Below the pieces are notes generated by a model. It was not told the DNA's origin and ran no database searches. It saw only the letters and a list, made by a program, of their open reading frames with translations. Below, piece after piece: positions 32,868 through 43,965 of a stretch of DNA of 64,000 nt. Position 1 is the first letter of the stretch. Each line of letters opens with the position of its first letter. Location of the stretch: assembly GCA_020002185.1 (NCBI GenBank), contig CM034543.1, forward strand, positions 4,806,413 to 4,870,412. The letters run 5' to 3'. Source of the DNA: Paraescarpia echinospica (taxonomy: Eukaryota; Annelida; Polychaeta; Sabellida; Siboglinidae). The translations under genes and the position numbers were made by a program.

Positions 32868-34505
32868 TGGTTGACTTTGCCTTGGACTCCATAGTGGTGT
32901 AGCTTATGTAGTAGGAGACTGTGGTTAACCCGGTCGAAGGCTTTCGCAAAGTCCATTATTATGATGTCGGCTTGGTGGCCTTGTTCCAAGTTCTCGCTGA
33001 GTTCTTCAGTGAAGTCCAGTAGTTGTGTTTCACAGGATCTTAATTTGCGGAAGCCGTGTTGTTCTAGCCTGATGATTCCATTGCTTTCGATTCATCAGAG
33101 CGCTGACGATGACATGTTCTAGGATCTTGCATGGAACGTTTGTGATGGATACGGGGCGGTAGTTTGCTGGATCATAGTGCTCGCCTTTCTTAAAAACGGG
33201 CGTTATGTTGGCTTCTCTCCAGTCCAATGGGACTTCGCCTGTGCTGATAGAGGACTGGAAGATAGTAGTCAAAATCGAGGCCGCTTCAGTTGCCAGTTCT
33301 CTGTGTACCCGTGGACTGTGGACTGTGGTCAGGGCCACAGGCCTTGTAGGGATCTAGTTTGGTGTGAATCTTGTAAATGCCCTCCTCTGAGATAACGAGG
33401 TCAGTCAGCGTGGATGAATGTTCACCATAACTCATCTGGCACCTGGCTTGGAATTCTTCATCAGTATACTCCGTCCCTTCACTGAAGACGGCCTGGAAGT
33501 GGTTGTTCAGAGCTTGTGCTTGGGCCATAGGGTCTGTTATGAGCTGTCCACTGACCTTCAAGGGGGAGATGCTAACCTTGGAAGATCTCGAGTGTTTGAT
33601 GAAGGTCCAAAAACGCTTCAGAGTGTGGGAGCCTTCTGCTGACTCGGGGTCAACTGTGATCGCATCATTGATGTATTCCCAGTAGGAGCGACGTATATTG
33701 CGCTGGATCTGGCTGCGTATGCTCCTAGACTCCTTCCTTAGTTCATCCGAGCCCTGCTTCTTCATCATCTTGTACATCCGGTCGCGTCTCTTCACCAGTT
33801 TACGGATGTCTGGAGTGATCCATGGCTTGCTGATCTTTTGGCGTGCTTCCTTGTGTGGGACGAAGGATGATACTGCCTTAGTGAGGGTGTCTCTAGTTCA
33901 GCTTGAAGGTCCTTCAATGCCATCTTCATACTCTCTCAGTCGGCTTTCGTGTACAGTTGTATCTTCCGTGGAGATTGCCTGATTTTCTGTGTTGCAATAT
34001 TGATTTCGCAGTATGGGATGTTGTGGTCTGATAGTCCTGGGATCACTTCGACTCTTGGGATCAGTTGTGGGCTGTTAGTCAAGAAGAGATCCAGGATGTT
34101 TTTTTAATCTTGTTGATTCCATGACAAGCTGTTCCAACCCATGGTCGTGGATCATATCGATGAAACTGTTGTGGAGACGAGGATGGACAGGTTTAGGTTT
34201 CAGAGACACAGTAGCCCAATCCCAGTCGGGGAAGTTGAAATCCCCTCCAATGAGGAAGTGCGCATTCGGGAAGTTTGTGGCTTTGTCAAGCGACACACCG
34301 AGCTTCCTAAGGCTGTCTTCATCCGCGACGTTTGGGCGGTAGTAGGAGCACAGGTAAAGAGTTTTCCTGCCATGCAGTTTCATCCCCACCCATATCATCT
34401 CGCAATCAGTGGACAGCTCTTCAGACTGTTACGAACCGCAATCAGTACTCCACCTCCTTCCCTGCCTCTATCCTTCCTGTAGATGGTGAATGTGTCTGGG
34501 AATAC

Positions 34506-35318
34506 TTAGTTGTCGGTAACTGCGTCAGACAGCCAGGTCTCAGTGCCTACCAAAATGTCAGGCTTCATGGTATCAAGCAAGTGGAGTGTTTCAGCCCGTT
34601 TCCCCACCGAAGACTGGAAGTTCACGTTCAAGACTCGCAGTGGTCTATTCTTCCATTTGTTTTGCTGAGTTGCCCTAGTGGGAGTGGAGGCGTGATGTGG
34701 TTGAAAGCTGGTCTCAGCTGGTGTTGGACTTGAGATGTCAGAGGCTGAGATTTCACATGCTGAAGGATGATAGCTGCCAGACCAGTCGACTCCATGAAGA
34801 TCAAAAGCTGTTGCACTATTGGGGTTGCCACAGATAGCGCAGTGCCATTGGACGTCTTCCAAGTGCAACTTCTCATAGCAGAGAGTATGGATACTCTGGC
34901 AGCGGGCATGAAACCACATCCCGCAAGTGTCGCATACTACGCCTTTCTCTGACCAGCTGACGGATATGTCACAGGTACCGCAGGGATAGTGGCTGTCGCT
35001 TAGTTCGGAACGGTGGGATGGACCAGGGTTAGGTTCAGGGGCGTAAGAGGTGAGGAGTAGTAGGAGGGATAGGTACAGAAGTACCAGCCTCTTCCTGTGA
35101 TGAGTGGCAAATTTACCATGGCATTTGCACCAGTTGTCTGCTAAAGCATGTGTGAACAGACAGAGTCCGGTGCCAAAGGTACGAAACAAGGACTTCTCAT
35201 TGAATTTTACTTGGTTCACATTGTGATAGTCAGATGGTTTGTGAGCATAATATACTGTTAACTTGTGCACCAGAGCAATGAGCACAAGTGTAAATAGAGT
35301 GATATTCAATCTGAACAT
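34506..35318 (-). CDS. LINE N-terminal ORF: hydrophobic leader, 2A-like motif, PHD finger, start of endonuclease
   Basis: 270 codons. Residues 1-25 are hydrophobic (MFRLNITLFTLVLIALVHKL). Residues 78-91 are LVLLYLSLLLLLTS, followed by YAPEPNPGP ending at residue 100, a 2A-like ribosome-skipping motif with alanine at the usual aspartate. A C4HC3 PHD finger follows: C113, C116, C129, C132, H137, C140, C160, C163. Endonuclease sequence starts near residue 225 (RPLRVLNVNFQSS, ILVGTETWLSDAV) and is stopped at 34,505. Leader-2A-PHD-endonuclease is a known layout of some CR1-like LINEs of marine invertebrates. Confidence 0.82.
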   Translation of the reverse strand: MFRLNITLFTLVLIALVHKLTVYYAHKPSDYHNVNQVKFNEKSLFRTFGTGLCLFTHALADNWCKCHGKFATHHRKRLVLLYLSLLLLLTSYAPEPNPGPSHRSELSDSHYPCGTCDISVSWSEKGVVCDTCGMWFHARCQSIHTLCYEKLHLEDVQWHCAICGNPNSATAFDLHGVDWSGSYHPSACEISASDISSPTPAETSFQPHHASTPTRATQQNKWKNRPLRVLNVNFQSSVGKRAETLHLLDTMKPDILVGTETWLSDAVTDN

Positions 35319-35339
35319 GCTGACTGGGATCCTGATGAG

Positions 35340-36410
35340 TGAATTTAGCTACATGGTCAATATTCAGTGTTGTAAGGGGGGAAGTGGAAACCATTTACAT
35401 TCGCATACCTGGCAGAGGGAGCACATTCCTGATCCTACTAACCAATGTGGTGTTCAAAATAAGAGAAGACTGTATTCACATCAGTGCTGGCATGTACGAG
35501 ACTTGTGTTATTCAGCGTGCTATAACCACAGTGGAGTCTAATATGTGAAAGTATGTCAAGATCAAATCCAATGGTGCCGTATACGAGGCTGCCCTGATCA
35601 TGATGAGGCTGCCCTGATCATGGTAGTAACTCTGTTTTTATGGAGTCAAAACAACTAAAAAGGTATCAAGACCATATAAGGAGAATCCCGGAACCTTATA
35701 ATCCAAAATTGTTCAAGAAATAAACTGCTCCAAGTATAATATTTTATGCAAATACAAAAATTAGAAAGAAAATCCACAGCGGAAAAAAAATTGCGACCGG
35801 AAACGGAAGTCCACAACCCCCCCGTTTGATATATTAGACAGCAGTCCGATCGTTGCGCGAGACATCAATTGCACTTTCTTTAGTTAAATTTGTCCTTGGT
35901 TGGTATTTATATCATGCTTATTCACACTTAGTGTTTTGTTTCTGCTCGAGCATAAGCAAAGAAAGTCCATACGGAATCTTCGACATGAAGCTCAGAGAGC
36001 TGACACCTAGTGAATATGCACGTGATTAAAAGGCACTAAACTATGAACACAAGTTTAATGTCTGTTTATTTTTGTGTGCGACATGTTTCAATATAAGTTT
36101 AATGTTGAATAGTTCTTATAGTATAGTATTATCTGATAAAAGTGTAACCTTATTTAATTTGTTATTTCATAGTTGGCCTGAGAGCCAATCATCGTCTCTA
36201 TCTGAATCTGGTGTAAAGCCCCCTACTAACATTGGCTGGAGCTTAATAATCAAGGCCGTCGTGTTGGGCCAAGCGAATGCTGCCACCTCATGGCACCTGG
36301 ATAATCGAGGCTACAAAGCGATTAGTCAGGGGGTACTGCTGGCTGGCACATGACGTAATCAGCAGCAGCGACCCCTGGCGCGCGAGCATGGACGACTCGG
36401 GCTGCGCTGC
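35340..36410. other. No gene recognised
   Basis: This may include LINE 5' UTR at its left. An 18-bp phrase GAGGCTGCCCTGATCATG is repeated at 35,586 and 35,604. Nothing else identified. Confidence 0.4.
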
Positions 36411-36413
36411 TTT

Positions 36414-37060
36414 GTAAACGTTGCAAACTTTGCAGCGTCCTTTGCTGAAGGCCAGGGTTGTGAACGCATCATCAGTAATGCTTAACCGAATTTATCCAAT
36501 GTTGCGAATCTGGTGGTTGCGTACGGATGACTTCGGCACAACCCGATGTCCGCCAATTGTTACGGAAATATCGGAGGGCAAATCGTTTCGTTGTTTTGAG
36601 GTGAGGAAGGTGACTGCCTCTGACTTCTCGGTGTTCAACTTAAGTTGGTTTCGTTCAAACCAGTCGGTCACCTCCGCTACACATTGTTCAATCTTCGTTA
36701 TTGCTGCAGTGATGGTTGATCAGGTTCCACTGTCATGTAAATTTGCGCGTTATCCGCATAACAATGGTATTGCATACCATGTCGTGCAACGATGTCGCCG
36801 ATAGGTCTTGTGTGTATACAATATAATATTGGCCCAAGCACAGACCCTTGTGGGACGCCACATTTCAAAACACAATCTGTCCACGGCGACTCTCTGATAA
36901 CGTTCAGTGATGTACGACTGCAGCCACGCAAGTGCCGAGTCTGTGATGCCGAACGAATGTTCCAGTCGAGTCATCAAGAAATCGTGATTAATTGTGTCAA
37001 ATGCGCTGGACATCTAACATCACGAGAACAGTCTTGTTCTTTCCATCCAGCGCCAAAATC
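36414..37060 (-). mobile_element. LINE (L2/Rex1-like) RT fragment, left arm
   Basis: The minus strand gives SSAFDTINHDFLMTRLEHSF, ALAWLQSYITERYQRVAV, KCGVPQGSVLGPILYCIHTR and CYADNAQIYMTV (YADD changed to YADN). NTEKSEAVTFLTSKQRNDLP and VTIGG follow. A deletion joins VRN directly to IRNIG. The mirrored copy is at 63,480-64,000. Confidence 0.85.
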
Positions 37061-37215
37061 CTATCTCGAGTCCCCCACCCCCGGTCTGACGCCTGAGCCA
37101 TATCTATTTAACTATCAATGAACCAAATGCACATTGTACCAGTGATTGTAAATCTATGCTTGGAGGGAACGAATGCTCTGCTACGAAATGAGTTGTGGAT
37201 ATAGTCATATCGTGC

Positions 37216-37297
37216 GGTAGCGTGGCCGAGCGGTCTAAGGCGCTGGTTTAAGGCACCAGTCTCTTCGGAGGCGTGGGTTCGAATCCCACCGCTGCCA
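37216..37297 (+). tRNA. tRNA-Leu (anticodon AAG), intronless
   Basis: An 82-nt cloverleaf. Acceptor GGTAGCG pairs with CGCTGCC (one G-U), the D arm is GGCCGAGCGGTCTAAGGC, and the anticodon stem CTGGT/ACCAG has loop TTAAGGC with anticodon AAG at 37,250-37,252 (reads CUU). The long class-II variable arm is TCTCTTCGGAGGC, the T arm GTGGGTTCGAATCCCAC, and the discriminator A. The internal A box (TGGCCGAGCGG) and B box (GGTTCGAATCC) are perfect. Identical to the copy at 63,227-63,308. Confidence 0.97.
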
Positions 37298-37299
37298 GC

Positions 37300-37304
37300 T
37301 TTTT
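37300..37304 (+). terminator. Pol III terminator (T5)
   Basis: TTTTT begins two bases after the tRNA-Leu discriminator base, the normal Pol III stop signal. Confidence 0.85.
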
Positions 37305-37848
37305 AATCCGTTTGACAGGATCACAATAATCTATTTATATTTTCAGCGAATCCCCTTGTCGTTAAAAGACTGTTGTTCAATACAACATTCCATTATAACT
37401 CCATTAATGTGTAAATTAGACTTTGGTTAGCTTGCCTTTCATCAAAAATAGTAGGCATATGATCTAACTAATTACGCCGTACGATAGATAGAGTATACAA
37501 ACAAATTCACTGTACATATTAATTGAACCAAATCTAACATAAAGACTAAATACTCAACCTCTTGTTGAATATACGTAATTTATTCAGCTGATAAGTACCA
37601 CTGGTATGATTTATATTACAAGAAGAGGAAGGACCTACTAATTACCCTATGCGTACCACTAATTACCTTATACGTATGGCATTCAGATGCAGTAAGACTT
37701 GAACCTGTGAGACTAAGAATAGTGCGAATTAGGCGAAAAATAGCAAGTAAATCGGAGAACTTGGCTGAACGAGAAAGTCGTTTGTACGCTAGATTTCGAC
37801 TCGACAATCCGAAATATCAAAACTTGCGGCCTACTAAATGACGTTGCG

Positions 37849-37993
37849 GCGACATCGCTGGTTCGTTAACAGGGAATGTAAGTAGAGTGTCACGGCAGTC
37901 AGGAATTGACAACTGTCGAATTGACGGCGACATCGCTGGTTCGTTAACAGGGAATGTAAGTAGAGTGTCACGGCAGTCAGGAATTGACAACTA
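37849..37993. repeat. ~76-bp tandem duplication
   Basis: GGCGACATCGCTGGTTCGTT, AACAGGGAATGTAAGTAGAG, TGTCACGGCAGTCAGGAATT, GACAACT occurs twice in a row. The right arm (62,460-62,545, inverted) has one copy. Confidence 0.9.
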
Positions 37994-38949
37994 ATGAAAA
38001 ATGGCACCGCATAGAAAAAGCTCGTCTCACGTGCATGCGTGTATGGTTCATTAATGGTGCTTATAGGGACCGTTTCACTACAAATCTTATGAGGTCCTTT
38101 AAGCGGCGCAGCGCAGCGCAGCGCAGCGCAGCATGTATTTCCTTTTTATTAAGTCTGTGTCATCTAGTAACAGAATCCACAGGGTGTGGCCTTCACTTGC
38201 CTTTTTCAAAGTCCAAGATGGCCGCCGAAATGCTAGAAATGGCAACACTTCTGAACGACTTGTTTTAGGAAGGTGATTTTGGGGTCTAGACACAGGTTTG
38301 TTTGGCCAAAGAATTTATTTCTGACGTTTACATCAAGAGTGGCTGAGTTATTATTGCAGAAAAGTCCAAAATGACTGCCTAAAAGCTAAAAATAAAAAAA
38401 AACATAAACATGCCATAGTTTTGGAGCTAGGTGACATAGACCGATGATTTTTTTTCGGGGTCAGGGAGTCCGAATTTGGTGCGCGCGTGACGATTTGAGG
38501 AATCCCTATGCTGCCAAATGATTATATGTCCTCCAAAATTGATCTCTGAAAGCTAAGCATTTGTCGCCATCATCTATTTGTGGGTATTTGTCTATTTATA
38601 TTCAAGTTGAAATTTACATATGATACGAACAGGCTACTTATCAGTTACAATCCATGAACTCCTCAAATTTTTGCCAGTAAACATTTAATTTCGGTGACCG
38701 TGACTTGTGACCTTTTCAGAGAAAAACATATCACGAGTTTCACATTACTGATGCAGACATAAAAATAGTATTTCAGCTTCATGATAGAGCTCATCAGGTA
38801 ACTGTAACCAACACTATACAAGTACAGTACAACTATTAGATGACCAAATGGACACAAGTATACCAAACATACCAAAACGCCTTCTGTAAGTGCCTCATTA
38901 ACATTATGGGACAATTATTCTTTATCATCGTTAGACTAATCAATGACAT

Positions 38950-40230
38950 GCTGACTCCCATCTGACACATCATCATCATCTCCATCCTCAGTAGATGCCT
39001 TCATATTGAATGTTTTGTTTAATGTAAATCCTCCCCCATATGCACAAAGTATGATGCATGCGACTTGGCGTCAAGTACGTCCGCAGTTGTTGCCATTACA
39101 GTCTCGTTCTGACTCACAACCGCATCGTATGAGCTTGAGTACTGTCCCATGAGCTAGGGGTATTCGACCAACAGCAGTGCGAGGAGATAGGACTTTGTTG
39201 GCATGGTCTGCCTCCTATCCGAAGTATATTGGGTTGAGGGGAGGGGAATCTGATTGTAGGGCCTCATAGCATTGTGCAACCTGATATTGGCATCTGAACA
39301 TATTGTGGACAAATGCCTGAGTTGTTGATGGGATAGAACATGGTTTGGGAGCAGTGTAAGTACACGTTCCAGTTTACAGTGCCCATATGCGCTGGCGGTA
39401 CTCTGCCATGGAGTTACACGTCAGCTTGCTACAATAACATGCAACCGTAAATGCAGTTGCCTCCATCTTGTCCTGCTCCATATCACCATCAACTTTACTG
39501 ATAGTGTCAAGTTTCAACCCCTTCTTTGCTCTTGATGTGGCAGTTAAGTTTCCAACTCCGTAAGTGGCCGCTACAGTATCACATACATTTATTGGATGCA
39601 GGGCAAGAACCTGTGAGATTATATCGGAGTGATTCTTCACTGGTATTGTGATGTCAACATATGTTCGGCCTTGGACGGAAGATGGTTATGGGACACTGCA
39701 AGTTCTTGGCAGCACAATGGTGGAGAAGTAACACAAAAAACACCCGTGTCATCAACAACGATGGAGACTCTTTCCTGTGGATCTTGGCCAATGAGAATGG
39801 CCTGCTGAGTCAAGTTGAAGTATGCCTCCTTGCCTACGTACATTTGAGCACTGAATCACGGGCTGGAAGTGATGACTCCATGTTGAGTTTATGGACCCTT
39901 GAAGACGCTGTGGTTCGCGTTGCTCATGTGCTGCTGTTGGTTGAGTAGTCCGGGTACCTGTCAATCGCCAGGTACATATCAATTCCAAAGAGTCTGTTGG
40001 CCAACCAGACAGTGACGCCTTGAACATGCATCTGGACTGAGCATTTTGCAGGCCAATCAATTGTCTAGAGAGCAGCGGAGACATGGATAGTCACAGCATT
40101 CGGAGATCCGCAACGCCACTTCCACAACAAGGATTATCTTGAGCGTTGATTTGCCGGTCACCACTCGCTTGCTCCTATCTGGATGGAACATGGAGGGTGG
40201 GTAGGCTGCCAGCTCGGTTTAGAATACTTG
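38950..40230 (-). pseudogene. Pseudogene of a DDTDV/GCDTV-type transposon protein, left arm
   Basis: Minus-strand pieces in order: RYPDYSTNSS and RTTASRVHKLN; then AYFNLTQQAILIGQDPQERV and SIVVDDTGVF (family DDTDVFVLL); then VKNHSDIISQVLALHPINVC, DTVAATYGVG (family HALSGCDTVAA-GIGK); then CRYQVAQCYEAL; then HGTVLKLIRCGCESERDCNG, the Cys-rich C-terminus. Frameshifts, stops and altered motif residues make it dead. The same protein type lies at 22.4-23.9 kb and 60.7-61.6 kb. Function is unknown to me; the TIR setting argues for a transposition role. Confidence 0.7.
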
Positions 40231-40729
40231 TGGTAAGAATGTTTTATTATGGGAAGGAAAAGTCACCACGCGCTTGGAGAGCCTGCCACAAACTCCCTCT
40301 CGTCAGGTGCTCTCAAACTGCTTAAGCTGCTACTTGCCTATTTCATTTCAGAGATAACATTGTGACATGTGCGACATATACATCACACAGTTTGATCTAC
40401 CAATGGTCTAGCTATGACACTATCAAGATTTTGGTACCGTATATGACATTGCCCTTTGCTTTTGTATGTGACTTTAACCTTCAGGTGTACAAATGATGTA
40501 GATATCAGGATTCGTTATCACCAAAAACCTCATGAAAGAGGCTTTGGTTTGCTTTGCTGCATCTTTAACGCTAAAACATTTTAAGGTTTACGGGATCTCA
40601 AGGTAAATTGACCTTGCCATGTTTGATATGACCTTTCCTTTTAAGCATCGCCAAACATACCCCACTGAAATCAACATCCTGCCAAAAAACATTATTTTGG
40701 CACCAACATCATCACTGTATCTCATATTG

Positions 40730-40894
40730 TTTGACCAACCAATTGTAGAGTCAGACATCACACAGTTTGACCAACCAATTGTAGAGTCAGACATCACACA
40801 GTTTGACCAACCAATTGTAGAGTCAGACATCACACAGTTTGACCAACCAATTGTAGAGTCAGACATCACACAGTTTGACCAACCAATTGTCTAG
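40730..40894. repeat. 36-bp tandem array, ~4.5 copies
   Basis: The unit starts TTTGACCAACCAATTGTAGA and ends GTCAGACATCACACAG. It is absent from the right arm, so it arose after the arms separated. The 12-codon in-frame repeat FDQPIVESDITQ is incidental. Confidence 0.95.
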
Positions 40895-41740
40895 CTACGA
40901 CACTATCAAGATTCTGGGACCAACACTATATTGCTCTTGCGTGTGATTTTGACCTTCGGGTGTACACACGATGTTGGTATTTGGATTCGTTATCACCAAA
41001 AACCTAATGAAAGAGGCTTTGATTTGCTTTGCTGCATCGTTAACGCTCAAATTCTAAAACACTAAGGTTTTCGGGATCTCAAGTTAAATTGACCTTGACA
41101 TATTTGATATGACCTTGCTTTTTAAGCATCGCTAAGCATACCCCAATGAAATCAACATCCTGAAAAACATGATTTTGGCACCAACATCATCACTGTATCT
41201 CATATTGTTCCTAAGTTATGAGAATGTTAAGGAGTTTTGGCGATTCGGCGGACATTTTTTATGCACAGAACTACGTTGAAACATCAACTTCATGGCAGAA
41301 ACGGATTCTTTGTCCCCAAAAACCTATGTTTAGACTCCAAGATCACCTTCCTCAATAAATTCGTTCAGAAGTTATGTCATTTCTATAATTTCGGCGGCCA
41401 TCCTGGATTTTGAAAAAGGCAAGCGGGAGTGAAGTCCACACCTAGTGGATTTTGTTACTAGATGACATGGACTAATCAAAAGTGCAAAGAAATTATTTTA
41501 GAGGGACATTACTTTTGTGAAAATATGGCGTTCTGCCACAGGACTACAGCTGCCTACTTTCGAGACACCAGAGTTGCAGTCTGAGTGAAGGCCGATGAAG
41601 AAGAAGACGTTCTAAAACCCCGATTTCGCTCTTCAAAATAGATTTGTCTCCTTAACCTTGATGTTGTATGCTTAAAACTATCATTACCAAGACGCGCCAC
41701 CGGGATAGTTTCTACGATGTCTCATGGCACCGTGTGGGCG

Positions 41741-41870
41741 TGTTTCTGTGAGTGTGTGTGTTGTGTATGTTTTTGTGAGCGCGTGCGTGTTTGTTTGCGT
41801 GCGTGCGTTGCATATTTACATATGTGTGTGTATGGGCGCCTGCGTGCGATTAGTGCGCGCGCATCTGTGT
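41741..41870. repeat. GT/GCGT-rich microsatellite
   Basis: Degenerate GTGTGTGTT, GCGTGCGTGTTTGTTTGCGT and GTGCGCGCGC run. Its right-arm counterpart is the CA/CGCA tract at 59,664-59,790. Confidence 0.85.
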
Positions 41871-42457
41871 GAACCCTACGCATAAAAACAATGTTATTTT
41901 ATGGTCAATCTATTTATTGTCACATTGATATGTACATGTACACGCACAAGAAATCCCTCTGCGTATTTGATTAGGCATATTCAACCTGCCCAGGACGTAG
42001 ACGCATTAGTGGCCATGTCAAGATATCCTTGCCTGATACTAAAATAACCCAGCATTGTTTAAACGGGCCTCCTCAATTCGATTATTTGCTTGTCTCATTT
42101 AAAATAAATTTAGCAAAAAAGCAAATCTACGTTGTTTCCATTACTGTTTATTAACACGTTTATGTGTCTTTTTTGTATGCAGTTTATGTTGTAAAATCAT
42201 CATACATCAATGGCGTCTATCACTTTTTATTTAGATTCAATACAAGCTAGAGATTTTCAAATATTAAAATAAATTCGCTATATGATTATGTACGTGTCTG
42301 TGTGATGATACTAGTGACTTGTGACTAGTTGACTTGTGGCTAGGGACTTGTGACCAACAAATATAGTCGGTTGAAGGTTATATGTTTTTTTTTATAGATT
42401 TAAACAAACTTGTTGTTTTGAGATGGTTCCTAATGGGAAAACCATGTCGGAGAGTTA

Positions 42458-42808
42458 GTGGAATTCTCGTTAGCGGCACGTGCGTGTGCGCAGTTGATCG
42501 ACCTCTCGGTCTCTTGTAGTTTGTCGACCATAGAACATCACTTGACTGTAAAACAGAAACGTCGTCTGTCTCCGCGAGACATCAATGACACACTGACAGT
42601 TATCGATTTGTGTTTGAATGCCAACGTAGACGCACCTAGGCCTAACGCACAGTTGGATGAGCCGCGCCAGATGTTTATGCAAATAACGGCGCACATCACG
42701 TCGTTCTCTCGCGATAAATCGCAACGGGAACGCCGGCTGTTTGAGTTTTTTCGATTCCGGCAGACAGAGTATATGGGCAGTTCCATGCAGGAGAAAGTGC
42801 TGAAATAG
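42458..42808 (+). CDS. Possible upstream ORF of the GPCR locus (116 aa)
   Basis: An open frame from MEFSLAARACAQLIDLSVS to a stop 41 bp before the GPCR frame. It has no domain I recognise. The first ~20 codons are partly kept in the right-arm remnant at 58,098 (MEFSSAAHSCTQVIDLSVS), but this could reflect general sequence conservation. It may simply be 5' UTR of the GPCR mRNA. Confidence 0.25.
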   Translation: MEFSLAARACAQLIDLSVSCSLSTIEHHLTVKQKRRLSPRDINDTLTVIDLCLNANVDAPRPNAQLDEPRQMFMQITAHITSFSRDKSQRERRLFEFFRFRQTEYMGSSMQEKVLK

Positions 42809-42849
42809 TCTCTTAACGGCGTGTTGGCGTACATATTAACTCTCCTGTT

Positions 42850-43965
42850 GTGCTGACACACCTACGAACGTCGACTTCAAAATCACGTCAGAATAAATTC
42901 CTTGAGCGGACGGACACTATTGATATAGGCGTCTCGCTAACTTTGATGGCGCTCACTCAAGATGTTCTGGACGTGGACGATGCGAACGTGTCTTGGAATA
43001 TCAGTGGTGAACAGAAAGTCTTTGAGCGGATGAGTGAGTATACGTCACTGTACGTGAATCCGGTCTTCGCCGCTTGTGGAGTCGGCGGCAATATTGCCAA
43101 TATCGTTGTTCTAGGCCTTGGTCTTCGCCGTCACCATCACCGCCGACACTTCGCTGCCCAGACGGAGGTAGCAACGACGGCGAGTCTCGTCGCGTTGGCC
43201 GTGTCCAATCTCGCCTTCTGCGTCACCGTTCTTCCCGCCACATTCTTTGACGCCGCTGGTGGTTTGGCTTCCATTATCTATGTCACGTACAGAACGGCGT
43301 GTATCAACGCCTTGCTGTTGCAGTGCACGTGGACGACTGTGCTGGTGTCGCTTGGTCGCTACGTGACCGTGTGCCACCCGTTCGCAGCCCGCCACGCCGT
43401 AAAACTAGAGCGGATCCTCGCCGCGTACGCCGGAATCGTTGTGGTTTCCGTCGTCGTCACAGTACCGCAGTTCTTGCGGAACCGCATCCGGACCACGTCA
43501 GGTTGGTACTACATCGAATTTGTCCCGGGTATAGCATCGGGTACATTCGCCACCGCTTACAAAGCGACGTGGGCCGTATTTGGCACATTCATGCCGCTAC
43601 TTATTCTCGCCTATTGTAACTTCAATCTCGTCCTTGACGTCAGACGGAGCGGCTACCCCGGCCGGCGAGGTGCATCACGCGCGGGTGTCACAGTCGTGTT
43701 CGTCGCCATTGTGACGTGTCACCTCCTGCTCGTCTGTCCGGCGACGGTATTGAACGTTGTCGCCGGCGCCTACGCCGATTGCGCCGACGAAACCTTCTAT
43801 GTATTCCTATGCGTCGTCGTCGTCTGCAATTCGTTCATAGTCGTCAATTCCGCCGGCAACTTCCTGCTCTACTGCGCATTCAGCACGCCGTTCAAGAGAC
43901 GAATGGCACGGATCTTCTGTAGTAGGTCTTCGCAGGGGATACGAGGCAGACATATCATCAAGTGA
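42850..43965 (+). CDS. Rhodopsin-family (class A) neuropeptide-type GPCR, intronless
   Basis: 371 codons (or 339 from Met33 at 42,946, the likelier start because the signature begins later). N-glycosylation sites NVS (46) and NIS (50) lie in the extracellular N-terminus. Seven hydrophobic spans follow: TM1 68-92; TM2 111-132 with N120 where D2.50 is usual; TM3 150-173 ending LGRYVTVCHPF (GRY for DRY); TM4 190-208; TM5 236-262 with FMPLLILAYCN; TM6 279-304 with CHLLLVCPATVLN; TM7 317-342 with NSAGNFLLYCAF, the NSxxNFxxYC variant seen in FMRFamide-like and related orphan receptors. Extracellular loop 2 (211-232) has no cysteine for the usual bridge to C151. Ligand unknown. The right arm holds only scrambled pieces. 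Confidence 0.9.
   Translation: MLTHLRTSTSKSRQNKFLERTDTIDIGVSLTLMALTQDVLDVDDANVSWNISGEQKVFERMSEYTSLYVNPVFAACGVGGNIANIVVLGLGLRRHHHRRHFAAQTEVATTASLVALAVSNLAFCVTVLPATFFDAAGGLASIIYVTYRTACINALLLQCTWTTVLVSLGRYVTVCHPFAARHAVKLERILAAYAGIVVVSVVVTVPQFLRNRIRTTSGWYYIEFVPGIASGTFATAYKATWAVFGTFMPLLILAYCNFNLVLDVRRSGYPGRRGASRAGVTVVFVAIVTCHLLLVCPATVLNVVAGAYADCADETFYVFLCVVVVCNSFIVVNSAGNFLLYCAFSTPFKRRMARIFCSRSSQGIRGRHIIK

Larger units (their letters stand above)
31750..35330 (-). mobile_element. Near full-length CR1/Jockey-group LINE with 2A-like leader, PHD finger, endonuclease and RT
   Basis: In minus-strand order: a hydrophobic leader with NPGP and a PHD finger (34,506-35,318); the APE-type endonuclease (YLCSYYRPN, GGDFNFPDWDW at 34,075-34,398); the pre-RT linker (33,286-33,795); RT motifs with TPVFKKGEHYDPANYRPVSI, IIMDFAKAFDRVNHSLLLHK, SGVPQGSVVGPALFLAYIND and RLFADDTAVYR; and the tail to 31,899. 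At least five stops or frameshifts break it (around 34,505, 34,420, 34,080, 33,330, 33,060). The short 3' UTR is AT-rich. Confidence 0.9.
38144..41481 (-). mobile_element. DNA transposon with long terminal inverted repeats, left-arm copy
   Basis: The left end (TCATCTAGTAACAGAATCCA, CTTGCCTTTTTCAAAGTCCA, AGATGGCCGCCGAAATGCTA) is inverted at the right end (minus strand of 41,250-41,481: TCATCTAGTAACAAAATCCA, CTTGCCTTTTTCAAAATCCA, GGATGGCCGCCGAAATTATA). Homology extends about 200 bp inward, with GGTGATTTTGGGGTCTAGAC against GGTGATCTTGGAGTCTAAAC. Between them lies a pseudogene related to the 22.4 kb one. A ~490-bp internal segment is tandemly duplicated (40,395-40,727 and 40,888-41,220) around a 36-bp array. 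Termini are approximate. Confidence 0.75.
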
